DNA of 12,152 bases from JAEDHM01 sp964368645 (GTDB lineage: Bacteria; Bacillota; Clostridia; Christensenellales; CAG-1252): contig CAYJBY010000024.1 of the NCBI GenBank assembly GCA_964368645.1, positions 1-12,152 of the forward strand, given 5' to 3'. Under the pieces are notes generated by a model. It worked only from the letters and a program-made list of their open reading frames with translations, had not been told where the DNA came from and did not search any database. Positions within the stretch are counted from its first letter, which is position 1, and the number at the start of each line of letters is the position of its first letter. Below, piece by piece: positions 1 to 7,163 of this stretch. A program made the translations under genes and the position numbers.

Positions 1-1
1 T

Positions 2-93
2 TGGCGGAGAAATAGGGATTTGAACCCTAGCTACGCTATCAACGTACTACTCCCTTAGCAGGGGAGCCCCTTGAGCCACTTGGGTATTTCTCC
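2..93 (-). tRNA. tRNA-Ser (anticodon GCU)
   Basis: Read on the minus strand this is a complete class II tRNA. The acceptor stem GGAGAAA pairs with TTTCTCC, followed by discriminator G and a genomically encoded CCA at positions 4-2. The anticodon stem CTCCC/GGGAG encloses the loop CTGCTAA, giving anticodon GCU, which reads AGC and AGU serine codons. A long variable arm follows, as expected for tRNA-Ser, and then a T-arm with GGTTCAAATCC. No CCA-adding step is needed for this gene. It has its own strong promoter 33-61 bases upstream and lies next to a non-coding repeat array. The 3' flank lies outside the window, so neither a terminator nor an integration site at its 3' end can be judged. Confidence 0.97.
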
Positions 94-125
94 ATAAAAC
101 TAATATTCAATTGTTTTGCTTATCT

Positions 126-154
126 ATAATAGCATATTATTTTACGTTTGTCAA
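126..154 (-). promoter_or_regulatory. Sigma-A promoter of tRNA-Ser
   Basis: On the minus strand a perfect -35 box TTGACA (154-149) and a -10 box TATTAT (131-126) are separated by 17 nt. The predicted start near 119 leaves a leader of about 26 nt before the mature tRNA 5' end at 93. The strength of the match fits a stable-RNA gene. The reverse strand of the -35 region also reads TTGTCA with a weak TATTAA 18 nt further on (172-177), so a weak divergent start toward the repeat array is conceivable but unsupported. Confidence 0.85.
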
Positions 155-243
155 AATAATTTTTTGAAGATTATTAATTTATTGGTTTTTCCGTTGCAGA
201 TAATGCACATCTCGGCTTGCTATTCCATCACACCCTGATTCTA

Positions 244-678
244 CAAGGCGACTACGTGGTTATTTGTGAACTTTATAAGCGGTTGCTTATAATGGGTATT
301 AACCAATAGAAGTTATAATAGCACGGGCTGACTATGTGGCTGCTTACTAGCATTTAGTTAGATAACTACCAATAGAGGCAATATTAACACGGGCTAACTT
401 GCGTTTACTGCTTATATAGCTGGATACTTAGCCAATACGATGATAATAAAGCAGGCTTATTCTGCGGTTGCTTACAATGGGATTTATCAATGCGGTGATA
501 ATAACGTAAGCTGATTAGGCGATTGCTTAAAAGCATTTAGTTGGATAATTAGCCAATAGAGTTGTTAATAGCGCGTGACTATGAGTTTACTTATAAGCTA
601 CTATGTAACTGGAGAATTAGACAATGCGGTGATGATAGCGTAGGCTAAATAAGCGGTTATTAGAGTTAAGCGAATTAG
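244..678. repeat. Degenerate ~62-nt tandem repeat array, non-coding
   Basis: About seven imperfect head-to-tail copies fill most of the space between the GPH gene's terminator and the tRNA-Ser promoter. Copies begin with CCAATA or a close variant at 303, 369, 432, 487, 553 and 621, preceded by a partial copy from about 244. Spacings are 66, 63, 55, 66, 68 and about 58 nt. Each copy runs roughly CCAATAG, a GATAATAGC-like segment, GGCTGACTA, then GCGGTTGCTTA. Some copies carry an extra GCATTTAGTTGGATAATTAG-like tail (copies at 303, 487) that shorter ones have lost. Stops interrupt all frames and no protein is apparent. There is no exact repeat/spacer pattern, so it is not CRISPR. Function is unknown; it could be decayed minisatellite DNA or a structured transcript. 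Confidence 0.75.
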
Positions 679-713
679 GTGGTTGTTAGGTGCGATATTC
701 TTTCTTTAGGCAA

Positions 714-770
714 CGAAAAACGGATTCGCCGCAGGAGCTAAAACTGCTCTTTTGATGGCGAACCCGTTTC
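714..770 (-). terminator. Intrinsic terminator of the GPH symporter gene
   Basis: On the minus strand a 12-bp stem forms between AACGGGTTCGCC (768-757) and GGCGAATCCGTT (730-719) with one G-U pair. A smaller inner hairpin GAGC/GCTC sits in its loop. The stem runs into a TTTTT tract (720-716). It lies about 40 nt past the stop codon of the symporter gene. The plus-strand side has no comparable T-tract, so it looks unidirectional. Confidence 0.8.
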
Positions 771-781
771 GTTATCGTATC

Positions 782-796
782 AGACCGAAAAGGTCT
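782..796 (-). other. Small hairpin after the GPH stop codon
   Basis: Five base pairs AGACC/GGTCT close a loop of five bases (GAAAA on the plus strand, TTTTC on the minus strand), 13 nt past the stop codon. It has no adjoining U-tract, so it is more likely a 3' mRNA structure ahead of the real terminator than a terminator itself. Confidence 0.4.
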
Positions 797-808
797 TAAC
801 TGATTGCT

Positions 809-2353
809 TTATTCTGCGTCGGCGGTAGTAGCGGACACGTCTGCAACCTCGGTGCCCTCGTTCTCCTTAGCGGCGCGACGTTCAGCCAGTTCCTTCTGCA
901 TCAAAGCCTTGGTCTTGCCGTCGATTTTGTACCAGAACATAGGTATCATACTCAAAAGGCAAGCCACGCCGGGCATTCCGATATAGGCAAAGAAAACTAT
1001 GTTCTGCATTTTGGCTGTAATTTGAGCGTGAGCGGTGTAGCCCGAAACGCCGATTAACAGAATACCGAAAGCCACGGATAAAGCGTTGCTGATTTTGTTG
1101 GACATAGAAAGGATAGCGAAGTCAACGCCTTCCTTACGCTCGCCTGTTTTCCACTCCTGATAGTCCACTATATCGGCGGTCATAATCATAGGCAGATAGC
1201 CGTGCGGTCCGAACATAAAGCCGATGAACGCCTGCATTATCCAAATCATCCACAAAGCAGCGGTGCCGCCGCGCAATGCGGAGTCTGCCGGCATACAAGC
1301 ATAGAAAATAAAGCAAGCGAGTGAAATAATCACGCCGTAAATCGCAAACACGATAAAGGTCTTTTTCTCGCCCCACTTTTTGTTAATTATAGGCACTACC
1401 ACGATACTGACCATAGAGGTTACGGCAGAGGTGATACCAACTAGCCAAGTTGCGCTGGAAGTCGGATCAAGTTCCAGTCCGAACAACTGGATTTTGCCCA
1501 CCAGAACGCCGCCTGCCTGTACACAGATTCCCATTGCCATATTACGTGCAAATCCTAATATAAAGGTCAGAAATACTACGAAAATCATCTTGTTGTTCTT
1601 CAGCTCGGAGAACATCTCTTTCATAGTAACCGTCTTGGTGTTGTAGCTCTTAACCTCTTCCTTGTTGCAGAAGTAAATCAGCAGATATAAACCAGTGCCG
1701 ATGAAGAGGAACAGCAAAGCGGTGATGAGGTAGTATTGTTTTACGTATTCGATATTGGTATCGTTCTGCTTGGTAATTGCACTAAGCACCAACATTACGA
1801 TAGTGACGAAAACGCCGGGGATTGCCAACGCGATACTCTTCATCGTATTGGCGATACCTGCCGCGACGTTACGCTCGTTGACGTTGGGAGAGAGCAGGGA
1901 AAGCATACCCTGAGAGGGAATATCGGCAAAGCTCATCGCCACGTTCCAAAGAATGGTGGTAACGGTGATATAGGCGTACATAACGCCCTTGCCCGCCTGT
2001 GCGCCCAAGTTTTCAAAAGGAATAAATATGAACATTATCGTAGTGAATATTGCAACAGGAAACGCGCTGTACAATATCCAGGGACGCATTTTGCCGCCTT
2101 TCAGGTGACTACGGTCGATAAGACTGCCGATGATAGGATCGGAAATACAGCTAATCAGCTTGGCGACCAAGATTATTATCGCCGCGGCATAGAAAATGTT
2201 GCTGTCAAAGCCTGAATACATCTTGTTGTAAAACTCCATCTGAAAGCTGTTCATATAGCCTATAAACAGTTGGAGTCCCAAAATACCGAACCCGTAAATC
2301 ATCGCGGATTTAGTGGTTAAAATCTTGTGTTCCTGTTTAGAATTATCCGTCAT
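809..2353 (-). CDS. GPH-family sugar:cation symporter (MelB-like)
   Basis: A 514-residue, 12-helix membrane protein of the glycoside-pentoside-hexuronide:cation symporter family (MFS_2). It should import a sugar or glycoside together with Na+ or H+. Seen in the sequence: the family signature between helices 2 and 3, with D72, D80 and GGKMRPW at about 71-92; the second conserved stretch ADIPSQGMLSLL at about 143-154 followed by NERN; and the C-terminal-half signature DIVDYQEWKTGERKEG at 394-409. Length is slightly above the usual 450-500 because of a charged C-terminal tail rich in Ala and Glu. The ATG at 2353 has a GGGAG site 6 nt upstream. It is transcribed alone from its own promoter, which carries an operator-like palindrome. 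No glycosidase or sugar regulator is adjacent, so the substrate cannot be named. Confidence 0.9.
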   Translation of the reverse strand: MTDNSKQEHKILTTKSAMIYGFGILGLQLFIGYMNSFQMEFYNKMYSGFDSNIFYAAAIIILVAKLISCISDPIIGSLIDRSHLKGGKMRPWILYSAFPVAIFTTIMFIFIPFENLGAQAGKGVMYAYITVTTILWNVAMSFADIPSQGMLSLLSPNVNERNVAAGIANTMKSIALAIPGVFVTIVMLVLSAITKQNDTNIEYVKQYYLITALLFLFIGTGLYLLIYFCNKEEVKSYNTKTVTMKEMFSELKNNKMIFVVFLTFILGFARNMAMGICVQAGGVLVGKIQLFGLELDPTSSATWLVGITSAVTSMVSIVVVPIINKKWGEKKTFIVFAIYGVIISLACFIFYACMPADSALRGGTAALWMIWIMQAFIGFMFGPHGYLPMIMTADIVDYQEWKTGERKEGVDFAILSMSNKISNALSVAFGILLIGVSGYTAHAQITAKMQNIVFFAYIGMPGVACLLSMIPMFWYKIDGKTKALMQKELAERRAAKENEGTEVADVSATTADAE

Positions 2354-2368
2354 ATTATTCTCCCGAGC

Positions 2369-2384
2369 AACGGTTAAAACCGTT
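2369..2384. promoter_or_regulatory. Candidate operator palindrome over the start site
   Basis: Arms AACGGTT and AACCGTT are perfect inverted repeats of 7 bp separated by AA. The palindrome begins 7 nt below the -10 box, so it covers the predicted transcription start, a classic repressor-site position. LacI/GalR-type regulators bind palindromes of about this size, and the downstream gene is a sugar transporter, so substrate-responsive repression is a reasonable inference. No regulator gene is present in the window. Confidence 0.55.
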
Positions 2385-2391
2385 ATTATTA

Positions 2392-2420
2392 ATAATACAG
2401 CAAAAAATGCAATAAGTCAA
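2392..2420 (-). promoter_or_regulatory. Sigma-A promoter of the GPH symporter gene
   Basis: Minus-strand -35 TTGACT (2420-2415) and -10 TATTAT (2397-2392) with exactly 17 nt between them. The predicted start near 2385 gives a leader of about 30 nt ending in a GGGAG ribosome binding site. Confidence 0.85.
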
Positions 2421-2526
2421 TATCGATTAGGAAAGGCAGTCGCCTAAAAACTGTAAAAATATTCAACTCCGTCACTGCCCCGTCTTTTCGGCACGAATCT
2501 GTCATTGTTTATTTTTGCGGTTAGAA

Positions 2527-2563
2527 TTAAAAAAGGACGGAGCATATTGCGTGCTTCGTCCTT
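2527..2563 (-). terminator. Intrinsic terminator of htpG
   Basis: Minus-strand stem AAGGACGAAGCA (2563-2552) pairs with TGCTCCGTCCTT (2544-2533) with a single A/C mismatch and a 7-nt loop, followed directly by a T-tract. It lies about 50 nt past the htpG stop. Confidence 0.85.
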
Positions 2564-2614
2564 AATTGTCAAATCCATCCTCGTTCGCGTTGCCTCAACG
2601 AGTATTATTCGCCG

Positions 2615-4534
2615 TTATTCCTCGGGTTTCGCGTCCGTGACCTCAGGTTTCACATCTTCCGTCTCGGCTTTAGAGCCGCTCGGCACCAGCAAGTCGCACA
2701 GCAGATTGACGAAAGCAGAGGGGCTGGCAACAGGCAAGCCTGCTATCATCAACGCACCGTCGTACAATATTGACGCCGTGTCCTTAAGTCTGTCCTTATC
2801 CTCGGCAAGCATACGCTTCAGCTCCGCAAAAAGAGGATGATTGACGTTAAGCTCCAGCACCTTTTCCGCCTTTGCACCGCCGTTAGCTCCCTCGGGAAGC
2901 CCTGCGAAGACCTTTTCCATTTCAAGCGTCAACGCGCCCTCGGAGCCCATACAAACGGGGTGATTACCCAGCTTGGAGGAGGTCTTAACCTTGACAACCT
3001 TATCTCCAAGGCACTCTTTAACGTAATCGGTCAGAGCCTTGTCCTCTTCCCTTTCCTCGTCCTCAATGCCTATATCGGCGTTTTCTACGTTCTTCAGCTC
3101 CTTATCCTCTATCTTTTCGATAGCCTTTAGAGCAAACTCGTCGATATCGTCCGTACAGCACAGCACGTCGTAGCCGGCGTTAAGCACCTTTTCGCATTGA
3201 GGAAGCGCCTTTGCCGCGTCTATGGTCTTTGCCACCGCGTAGTAAATATATTTTTGGTCAGCAACGGCAGCTTCGGCGTACTCCTTGAAGGTGACAAGCT
3301 TGTCCTGCTTTGCCGAATGGAATATCAGCAAATCGGAAAGCAAATCCTTTTTTGCGCCCCAGTCCGCGTATATGCCGTATTTAAGCTGAAGTCCGAACGC
3401 CTTGAAAAACTTTTCGTAATCCTCTCGTACGGAGTCGCGCATTTCCGAAAGCTCCTTCTTAACCTTGCTTTCGATGTTGGCGGCTATCGCCTTAAGACGG
3501 TAGTTATGCTGAACCGTTTCTCTCGATACGTTAAGGGGCAAATCGCTGTCCACCAAGCCCTTGACGAAGCTGAAATAATCGGGCAGCAGCTCCGGACAGC
3601 GGTCGCTGATCAGCACGCTGTTGGTGTAGATTTTCAAGCCTTTTTCGTAGCTCTTGGTGTAAAAATCGTAGGGCGCGTGGGAGGGGATAAACAGCAACGC
3701 CTTATAATCAACCTTACCCTCGACCTTGTAATGGATAACCCTTATAGGCGCCTCGTAATCGTTGAAATCCGAGCGGTAAAAACCGTCGTAACTCTCCTTG
3801 CTTATCTCGCTCTTGCTCTTGTTCCAAAGCGGAGTCATAGAGTTAAGAGTTTCCACCTCGGTGTAAGGCTCGGAGGGCTTGCCCTCCTCCTCGGCAGGCT
3901 TGTACTTCGTTACCGTCATTTTGATGGGGTAGCGCAGATAATCGCTGTACTTCTTGACAAGATTGCGGAGTCCGTACTCCTCTAGGTACTCGTCATAGCT
4001 TTCGTCCTCGGTGTTGGGCTTGATGTGCATTATTACGTCCGTGCCATTGCCCTCTCGTGCGGCAGGCTTCACGTCGTAGCCCTCGGTACCGCCGCTGATC
4101 CATACGTTAGCGTCCGTTGCGCCGTAAGCCTTGCTGACAACCTCTACCTTATCGGCAACCATAAACGCCGAATAAAAGCCTACGCCGAACTGTCCGATAA
4201 TGTTCACGTCGTCCTTTAGGTCGTTCTCGTTCTTAAACTGCAAACTGCCGCTCTTAGCGATTACGCCTAAATTGTTGTCCAACTCCTCGGCGGTCATACC
4301 GATACCGTTATCGCTGACCGTTAGGGTACGCGCGTCCTTGTCCGCTTTGATTTCAATGGCAAAATCACTGCGGTTTAAGCCGCTTACGCCGCCCTCTAAG
4401 CCCTTAAAATAGAGCTTATCGATTGCGTCGCTACAGTTTGAGAGCAGTTCTCTCAAAAAAATCTCTTTGTGCGTATAAATGGAATTAATCATCAAATCCA
4501 AAACACGTTGTGATTGCGTCTTAAATTTTTTCAT
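2615..4534 (-). CDS. htpG: Molecular chaperone HtpG (bacterial Hsp90)
   Basis: A 639-residue ATP-dependent cytosolic chaperone; E. coli HtpG has 624. The N-terminal GHKL ATPase domain is intact: helix motif FLRELLSNCSDAIDKL with catalytic E29 and Mg-binding N33, DNGIGM at 75-80, and glycine-rich lid GQFGVGFYSAF at 114-124. The middle domain carries LPLNVSRE with R338, the arginine that contacts the ATP gamma-phosphate. A C-terminal dimerisation region follows. The family's usual SNASDALDKLR is here SNCSDAIDKLY, a mild variant. The last ~20 residues form an acidic Glu/Pro/Lys tail beyond the conserved fold. The start at 4534 is fixed by GGAGG 7 nt upstream. It is monocistronic, with its own terminator; no CIRCE element was seen upstream. 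Confidence 0.97.
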   Translation of the reverse strand: MKKFKTQSQRVLDLMINSIYTHKEIFLRELLSNCSDAIDKLYFKGLEGGVSGLNRSDFAIEIKADKDARTLTVSDNGIGMTAEELDNNLGVIAKSGSLQFKNENDLKDDVNIIGQFGVGFYSAFMVADKVEVVSKAYGATDANVWISGGTEGYDVKPAAREGNGTDVIMHIKPNTEDESYDEYLEEYGLRNLVKKYSDYLRYPIKMTVTKYKPAEEEGKPSEPYTEVETLNSMTPLWNKSKSEISKESYDGFYRSDFNDYEAPIRVIHYKVEGKVDYKALLFIPSHAPYDFYTKSYEKGLKIYTNSVLISDRCPELLPDYFSFVKGLVDSDLPLNVSRETVQHNYRLKAIAANIESKVKKELSEMRDSVREDYEKFFKAFGLQLKYGIYADWGAKKDLLSDLLIFHSAKQDKLVTFKEYAEAAVADQKYIYYAVAKTIDAAKALPQCEKVLNAGYDVLCCTDDIDEFALKAIEKIEDKELKNVENADIGIEDEEREEDKALTDYVKECLGDKVVKVKTSSKLGNHPVCMGSEGALTLEMEKVFAGLPEGANGGAKAEKVLELNVNHPLFAELKRMLAEDKDRLKDTASILYDGALMIAGLPVASPSAFVNLLCDLLVPSGSKAETEDVKPEVTDAKPEE

Positions 4535-4625
4535 AAATTCACCTCCGATTGATGTTCGTTTTTATTATTTACTTCCTGCCGCGGTTTTTAACCTGCCTAA
4601 CCCCGACGCCATTGCGGCTAGGCTT

Positions 4626-4675
4626 TGTTACGCGGCATTATCGTCGATATAGTGCGCCTTCTCGCAAGCGTAACA
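4626..4675. promoter_or_regulatory. Candidate htpG promoter flanked by inverted-repeat arms
   Basis: Minus-strand -35-like TTGCGA (4667-4662) and -10-like GATAAT (4642-4637) are 19 nt apart, a weak match. The 8-bp arms TGTTACGC (4626-4633) and GCGTAACA (4668-4675) are perfect inverted repeats. One lies just beyond the -35 and the other just beyond the -10. If this promoter is used, the htpG leader is about 95 nt. It is the best candidate in the 214-bp gap, but it is not strong. Confidence 0.35.
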
Positions 4676-4709
4676 GTCCGTCCGCTTGCATTCGGCTGTA
4701 CCTGTACGA

Positions 4710-4733
4710 CAAAAAACCCGCCTCGGGCGGGTT
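4710..4733 (-). terminator. Intrinsic terminator of the hydrolase gene
   Basis: On the minus strand AACCCGCC (4733-4726) pairs with GGCGGGTT (4722-4715) around a 3-nt loop, followed by a TTTTTT-type tract (4716-4711). It is GC-rich, compact, and starts 15 nt past the stop codon. Confidence 0.92.
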
Positions 4734-4748
4734 CCTTGCCCTTTTTGA

Positions 4749-5681
4749 TTATGCTATTACTCTGTTCACAAACGCAATAACGTCCTTGCAAACCTGCTCA
4801 AAAGCGGCAGGCTCGTTAAGAATCTCGTGACGGCAACCGCCGTACAGATTCAGCTCAACGTCTTCAACACCCGCGTCGGAAAGCTTGCCCGATACCTCGT
4901 GAGGGCCTACGCCGTAGTTGCCTACGGGATCGTCCGCACCTGCGATAAAGAACAACGGCAAATCCTTGCGGATAGAAGCGTACCACTTTTTGGAGTTCAC
5001 TTCCTTGAGAATAAGGAAGAGGTTAAGCAGACCGTTGACAGTGAACAGGTAGCCGCAATGAGGATCGGCGATATACGCGTCAACCGTTGCGGTATCGGTG
5101 GTCAGCCAATCAAACTGCGTCCTATTCTCCGTGTGCTTGTTGTACGTGCCGAAAGCCAAATTATCGATAAACTTACTGCGATGCTTCGCGCCCTCAACGG
5201 CTTGAATCAGCTTGGCAAGCATAATGCCCATACCCAAGGCAGGATTAGAGCCGCCCGTGCCGCAGATTATGGAGCCGGCAAGCTCCGCGCCGTAACGAGC
5301 TATAAAGCTACGTGCCACAAAGGAGCCCATACTGTGACCGAAAAAGATATAGGGTACAGAGGGATAAGCGTCCTTAGCAATAAGCATCAGCTTACGGCAG
5401 TCCTCTACCAACGCGTTCCAGCCGGCGTCGCCGAAATAACCCAAATCGTCGTCGCTCTTCACGCTTTGTCCGTGTCCTACGTGGTCGTTAGTGAAAACAG
5501 CCAATCCGTTATCGCACAGCACCGAAATAAACTTCTCGTATCTTTCAAAATGTTCCGCCATACCGTGAGCTATTTGAAAAACAGCCTTTACTTTGCCGTC
5601 CTCGGGAATATAACTAGCGGCGTGAATGTCCGCTAAACCCGATACGGAAGGAAAACTAAATTCCTTTTTTACGTATGCCAT
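4749..5681 (-). CDS. Alpha/beta hydrolase, monoacylglycerol-lipase / S33 type
   Basis: A 310-residue single-domain alpha/beta hydrolase of the Hydrolase_4 (serine aminopeptidase S33 / monoacylglycerol lipase / lysophospholipase) type, predicted to cleave an ester. An oxyanion-hole HGM motif lies at 39-41 (QIAHGMAEH), followed by the family's NDHVGHGQS at 65-73. The nucleophile elbow GHSMG at 115-119 places the serine at 117. The likely acid is D251 in GADDPVG, and the base is H285 in CRHEILNE. No signal peptide is visible, so it is probably cytoplasmic. The start at 5681 has AGGAGG 8 nt upstream. It has its own promoter and terminator, so it is an independent unit. Substrate is unknown: a medium or long-chain acylglycerol or lysophospholipid is the family expectation, not something the sequence proves. 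Confidence 0.88.
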   Translation of the reverse strand: MAYVKKEFSFPSVSGLADIHAASYIPEDGKVKAVFQIAHGMAEHFERYEKFISVLCDNGLAVFTNDHVGHGQSVKSDDDLGYFGDAGWNALVEDCRKLMLIAKDAYPSVPYIFFGHSMGSFVARSFIARYGAELAGSIICGTGGSNPALGMGIMLAKLIQAVEGAKHRSKFIDNLAFGTYNKHTENRTQFDWLTTDTATVDAYIADPHCGYLFTVNGLLNLFLILKEVNSKKWYASIRKDLPLFFIAGADDPVGNYGVGPHEVSGKLSDAGVEDVELNLYGGCRHEILNEPAAFEQVCKDVIAFVNRVIA

Positions 5682-5714
5682 TATACTAACCTCCTAATCA
5701 TTGCATTTATAGTA

Positions 5715-5742
5715 ATTATATCACAACGGTGTAATTTTGCAA
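5715..5742 (-). promoter_or_regulatory. Sigma-A promoter of the hydrolase gene (extended -10)
   Basis: Minus-strand -35 TTGCAA (5742-5737) and a consensus -10 TATAAT (5720-5715), spaced 16 nt, with TG one base upstream of the -10 (TGATATAAT). The inverted repeat TTTTGC/GCAAAA (5735-5750, 4-nt spacer) overlaps the -35 box and could be a protein-binding site. Confidence 0.8.
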
Positions 5743-5779
5743 GAGCAAAAACAAATTTTACCTAATTTTCGGGGGTTTT

Positions 5780-7027
5780 TCAGTGATAATCCCCCGATAT
5801 TGCCGCTCTTTTATCCTTCGCGATAGACAACTGTGTGAACAGGAAGAATACGACCGCAAGAGCCTCCACCGAAACGGACGTTATTATCATCGCGCGAATG
5901 GAACGGTCGTAAAGCCAGCCCGTGAGCCAACTGCCGAAAAACCAGAAAACTCCGAAGAAAAGCTGAAAGATGCCGTAACTCTTGGCACGGCTGTTTTTCG
6001 ATGTCATTGTGGCGACTGCGGCTTTCATTATCGACTCCTGCGCTCCCATACTGACGCCCCACATAATCACGCCTACGATTAGCGACCACATTGAGTCGAA
6101 GCCGAAGACGAAAAGCGCGAAGGGTGCGGAAACGGCCGCCGCAATAATCAGCGACCAAAAGCCCAATCGGTCAAACAGCCAACCGAAGAAAAGCGCGGAA
6201 AACGCGTCTATCAGCATTGCCGCCGCATAAATCAGGGGCAGATAATCGGTGGGGATTAACGTGCCTGCGCTTTCGTGGGCGGTGATAATGGAAAAATCTA
6301 TAAATCCGAAGGCAAAAATCCCTGCCGCTATAAGGTATAGTATGAAGGTGCGTTTTGCGCCGAAACGCGTTTTCTCCTTTTCCTTTTCAAAGTCCGCGGG
6401 GTTGGGATAGGTGCGTTTTGCGAACAAAAGCAAGGCGATACAGGCAAGAGCAGGCACAGCAAGCACCGCAAAACAAATCCCGTACTGACGGTATTCGCCT
6501 AAATCGGTGGTTAAAAGCATAACGAAAAACAGAACCATAGGACCTAAAAAAGCTCCGATTTGATCGACAAATTCCAATATTGCGAAGCTCTTTCCCTCAC
6601 CCTTCTCGCTGGCGGCGTAGGAAATCATAGCGTCCTTAGCAGGTTTCTTGACGGCGTTGCCGATTTTACCCACCAGAAGAATCGCGCAAGCGGCAATCCA
6701 ACCGTTTTCGGGAACTAACGCCAAGAAGGGAATCAGGAGCAGGTCAACGGCATAGCCCACAATGGTCATAATCCACAATTTGTGAGTCTTATCCGCAATA
6801 TATCCCGTTAAAAGCCGCAGTCCGTAACCAATCAAAACGCCTAAACCCGACATAAAACCGATAGCTTCAGCCGAAGCTCCCAAGAGGGATAAAAACGCGC
6901 CGTTGATACTGGCTGCGCCCTCGTGAGTCATATCGGAAAGAAGGCTGACAAATCCCATTAGGAGAACGAAGGACATCGCCCTGTTCCCTGTTTTTTTGTT
7001 ATTGTTATCGAGTTGATTATCTAACAT
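5780..7027 (-). CDS. Major facilitator superfamily transporter, substrate unknown
   Basis: A 415-residue MFS carrier with about 12 hydrophobic helices in two halves joined by a charged central loop (about 211-225, rich in Lys and Glu). MFS motif A appears after helix 2 as GYIADKTHKLWIM and again in the second half as GWLFDRLGFWS. Helix 1 carries SLLSDMTHEGA, and the loop after helix 4 has KKPAKDAM. These resemble the loosely defined bacterial MFS_1 carriers annotated as multidrug or metal exporters, but no substrate-determining residues can be named. The ATG at 7027 has only a poor ribosome binding site. An internal ATG at Met18 follows AGGGA at 8 nt and leaves helix 1 intact, so the true protein may be 398 residues. 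It is preceded by a strong promoter embedded in the upstream gene's terminator. No clear terminator follows, so some readthrough into the hydrolase gene is possible. Confidence 0.8.
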   Translation of the reverse strand: MLDNQLDNNNKKTGNRAMSFVLLMGFVSLLSDMTHEGAASINGAFLSLLGASAEAIGFMSGLGVLIGYGLRLLTGYIADKTHKLWIMTIVGYAVDLLLIPFLALVPENGWIAACAILLVGKIGNAVKKPAKDAMISYAASEKGEGKSFAILEFVDQIGAFLGPMVLFFVMLLTTDLGEYRQYGICFAVLAVPALACIALLLFAKRTYPNPADFEKEKEKTRFGAKRTFILYLIAAGIFAFGFIDFSIITAHESAGTLIPTDYLPLIYAAAMLIDAFSALFFGWLFDRLGFWSLIIAAAVSAPFALFVFGFDSMWSLIVGVIMWGVSMGAQESIMKAAVATMTSKNSRAKSYGIFQLFFGVFWFFGSWLTGWLYDRSIRAMIITSVSVEALAVVFFLFTQLSIAKDKRAAISGDYH

Positions 7028-7099
7028 AGTTTCGTCACTTTCGGCGGTATAAATAGGGTATCCATTTACATTTTTTCAGTCGAAATTTATTATAGGCAC

Positions 7100-7128
7100 A
7101 GTATAGCGCGGAGCCAAAAAAAAGTCAA
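7100..7128 (-). promoter_or_regulatory. Sigma-A promoter of the MFS transporter gene
   Basis: Minus-strand -35 TTGACT (7128-7123) and -10 TATACT (7105-7100) with a 17-nt spacer beginning with a T7 run. The -35 box lies inside the 3' arm of the preceding gene's terminator. The predicted leader is about 65 nt. Confidence 0.8.
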
Positions 7129-7150
7129 CCTAACGATGGGTAAGGTTGAC
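7116..7150 (-). terminator. Intrinsic terminator of the lipoprotein-rluA operon
   Basis: Minus-strand stem GTCAACCT (7150-7143) pairs perfectly with AGGTTGAC (7131-7124), with an 11-nt loop, and runs into TTTTTTTT (7123-7116). It starts 13 nt past the pseudouridine synthase stop codon. The second arm and T-tract supply the -35 box and part of the spacer of the next promoter. Confidence 0.9.
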
Positions 7151-7163
7151 ATAAGTAATTGCT

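Noticed and set aside
2..93. tRNA-Ser as an integration site for a mobile element
   Set aside because: Integration would be at the 3' end, which is at the window's left edge; no integrase gene or direct-repeat copy of the tRNA end was seen inside the window.
3197..3985. Long plus-strand open frame of 262 codons opposite htpG
   Set aside because: It is an antisense shadow of a well-conserved gene; no ribosome site, promoter or recognisable domain.
4535..4748. CIRCE element or RNA thermometer for htpG
   Set aside because: No TTAGCACTC-N9-GAGTGCTAA-like repeat, and no stretch complementary to the GGAGG ribosome site that would sequester it.
4827..5636. Plus-strand open frame of 269 codons opposite the hydrolase
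   Set aside because: Antisense shadow; the minus-strand product has an intact catalytic triad and its own promoter, ribosome site and terminator.
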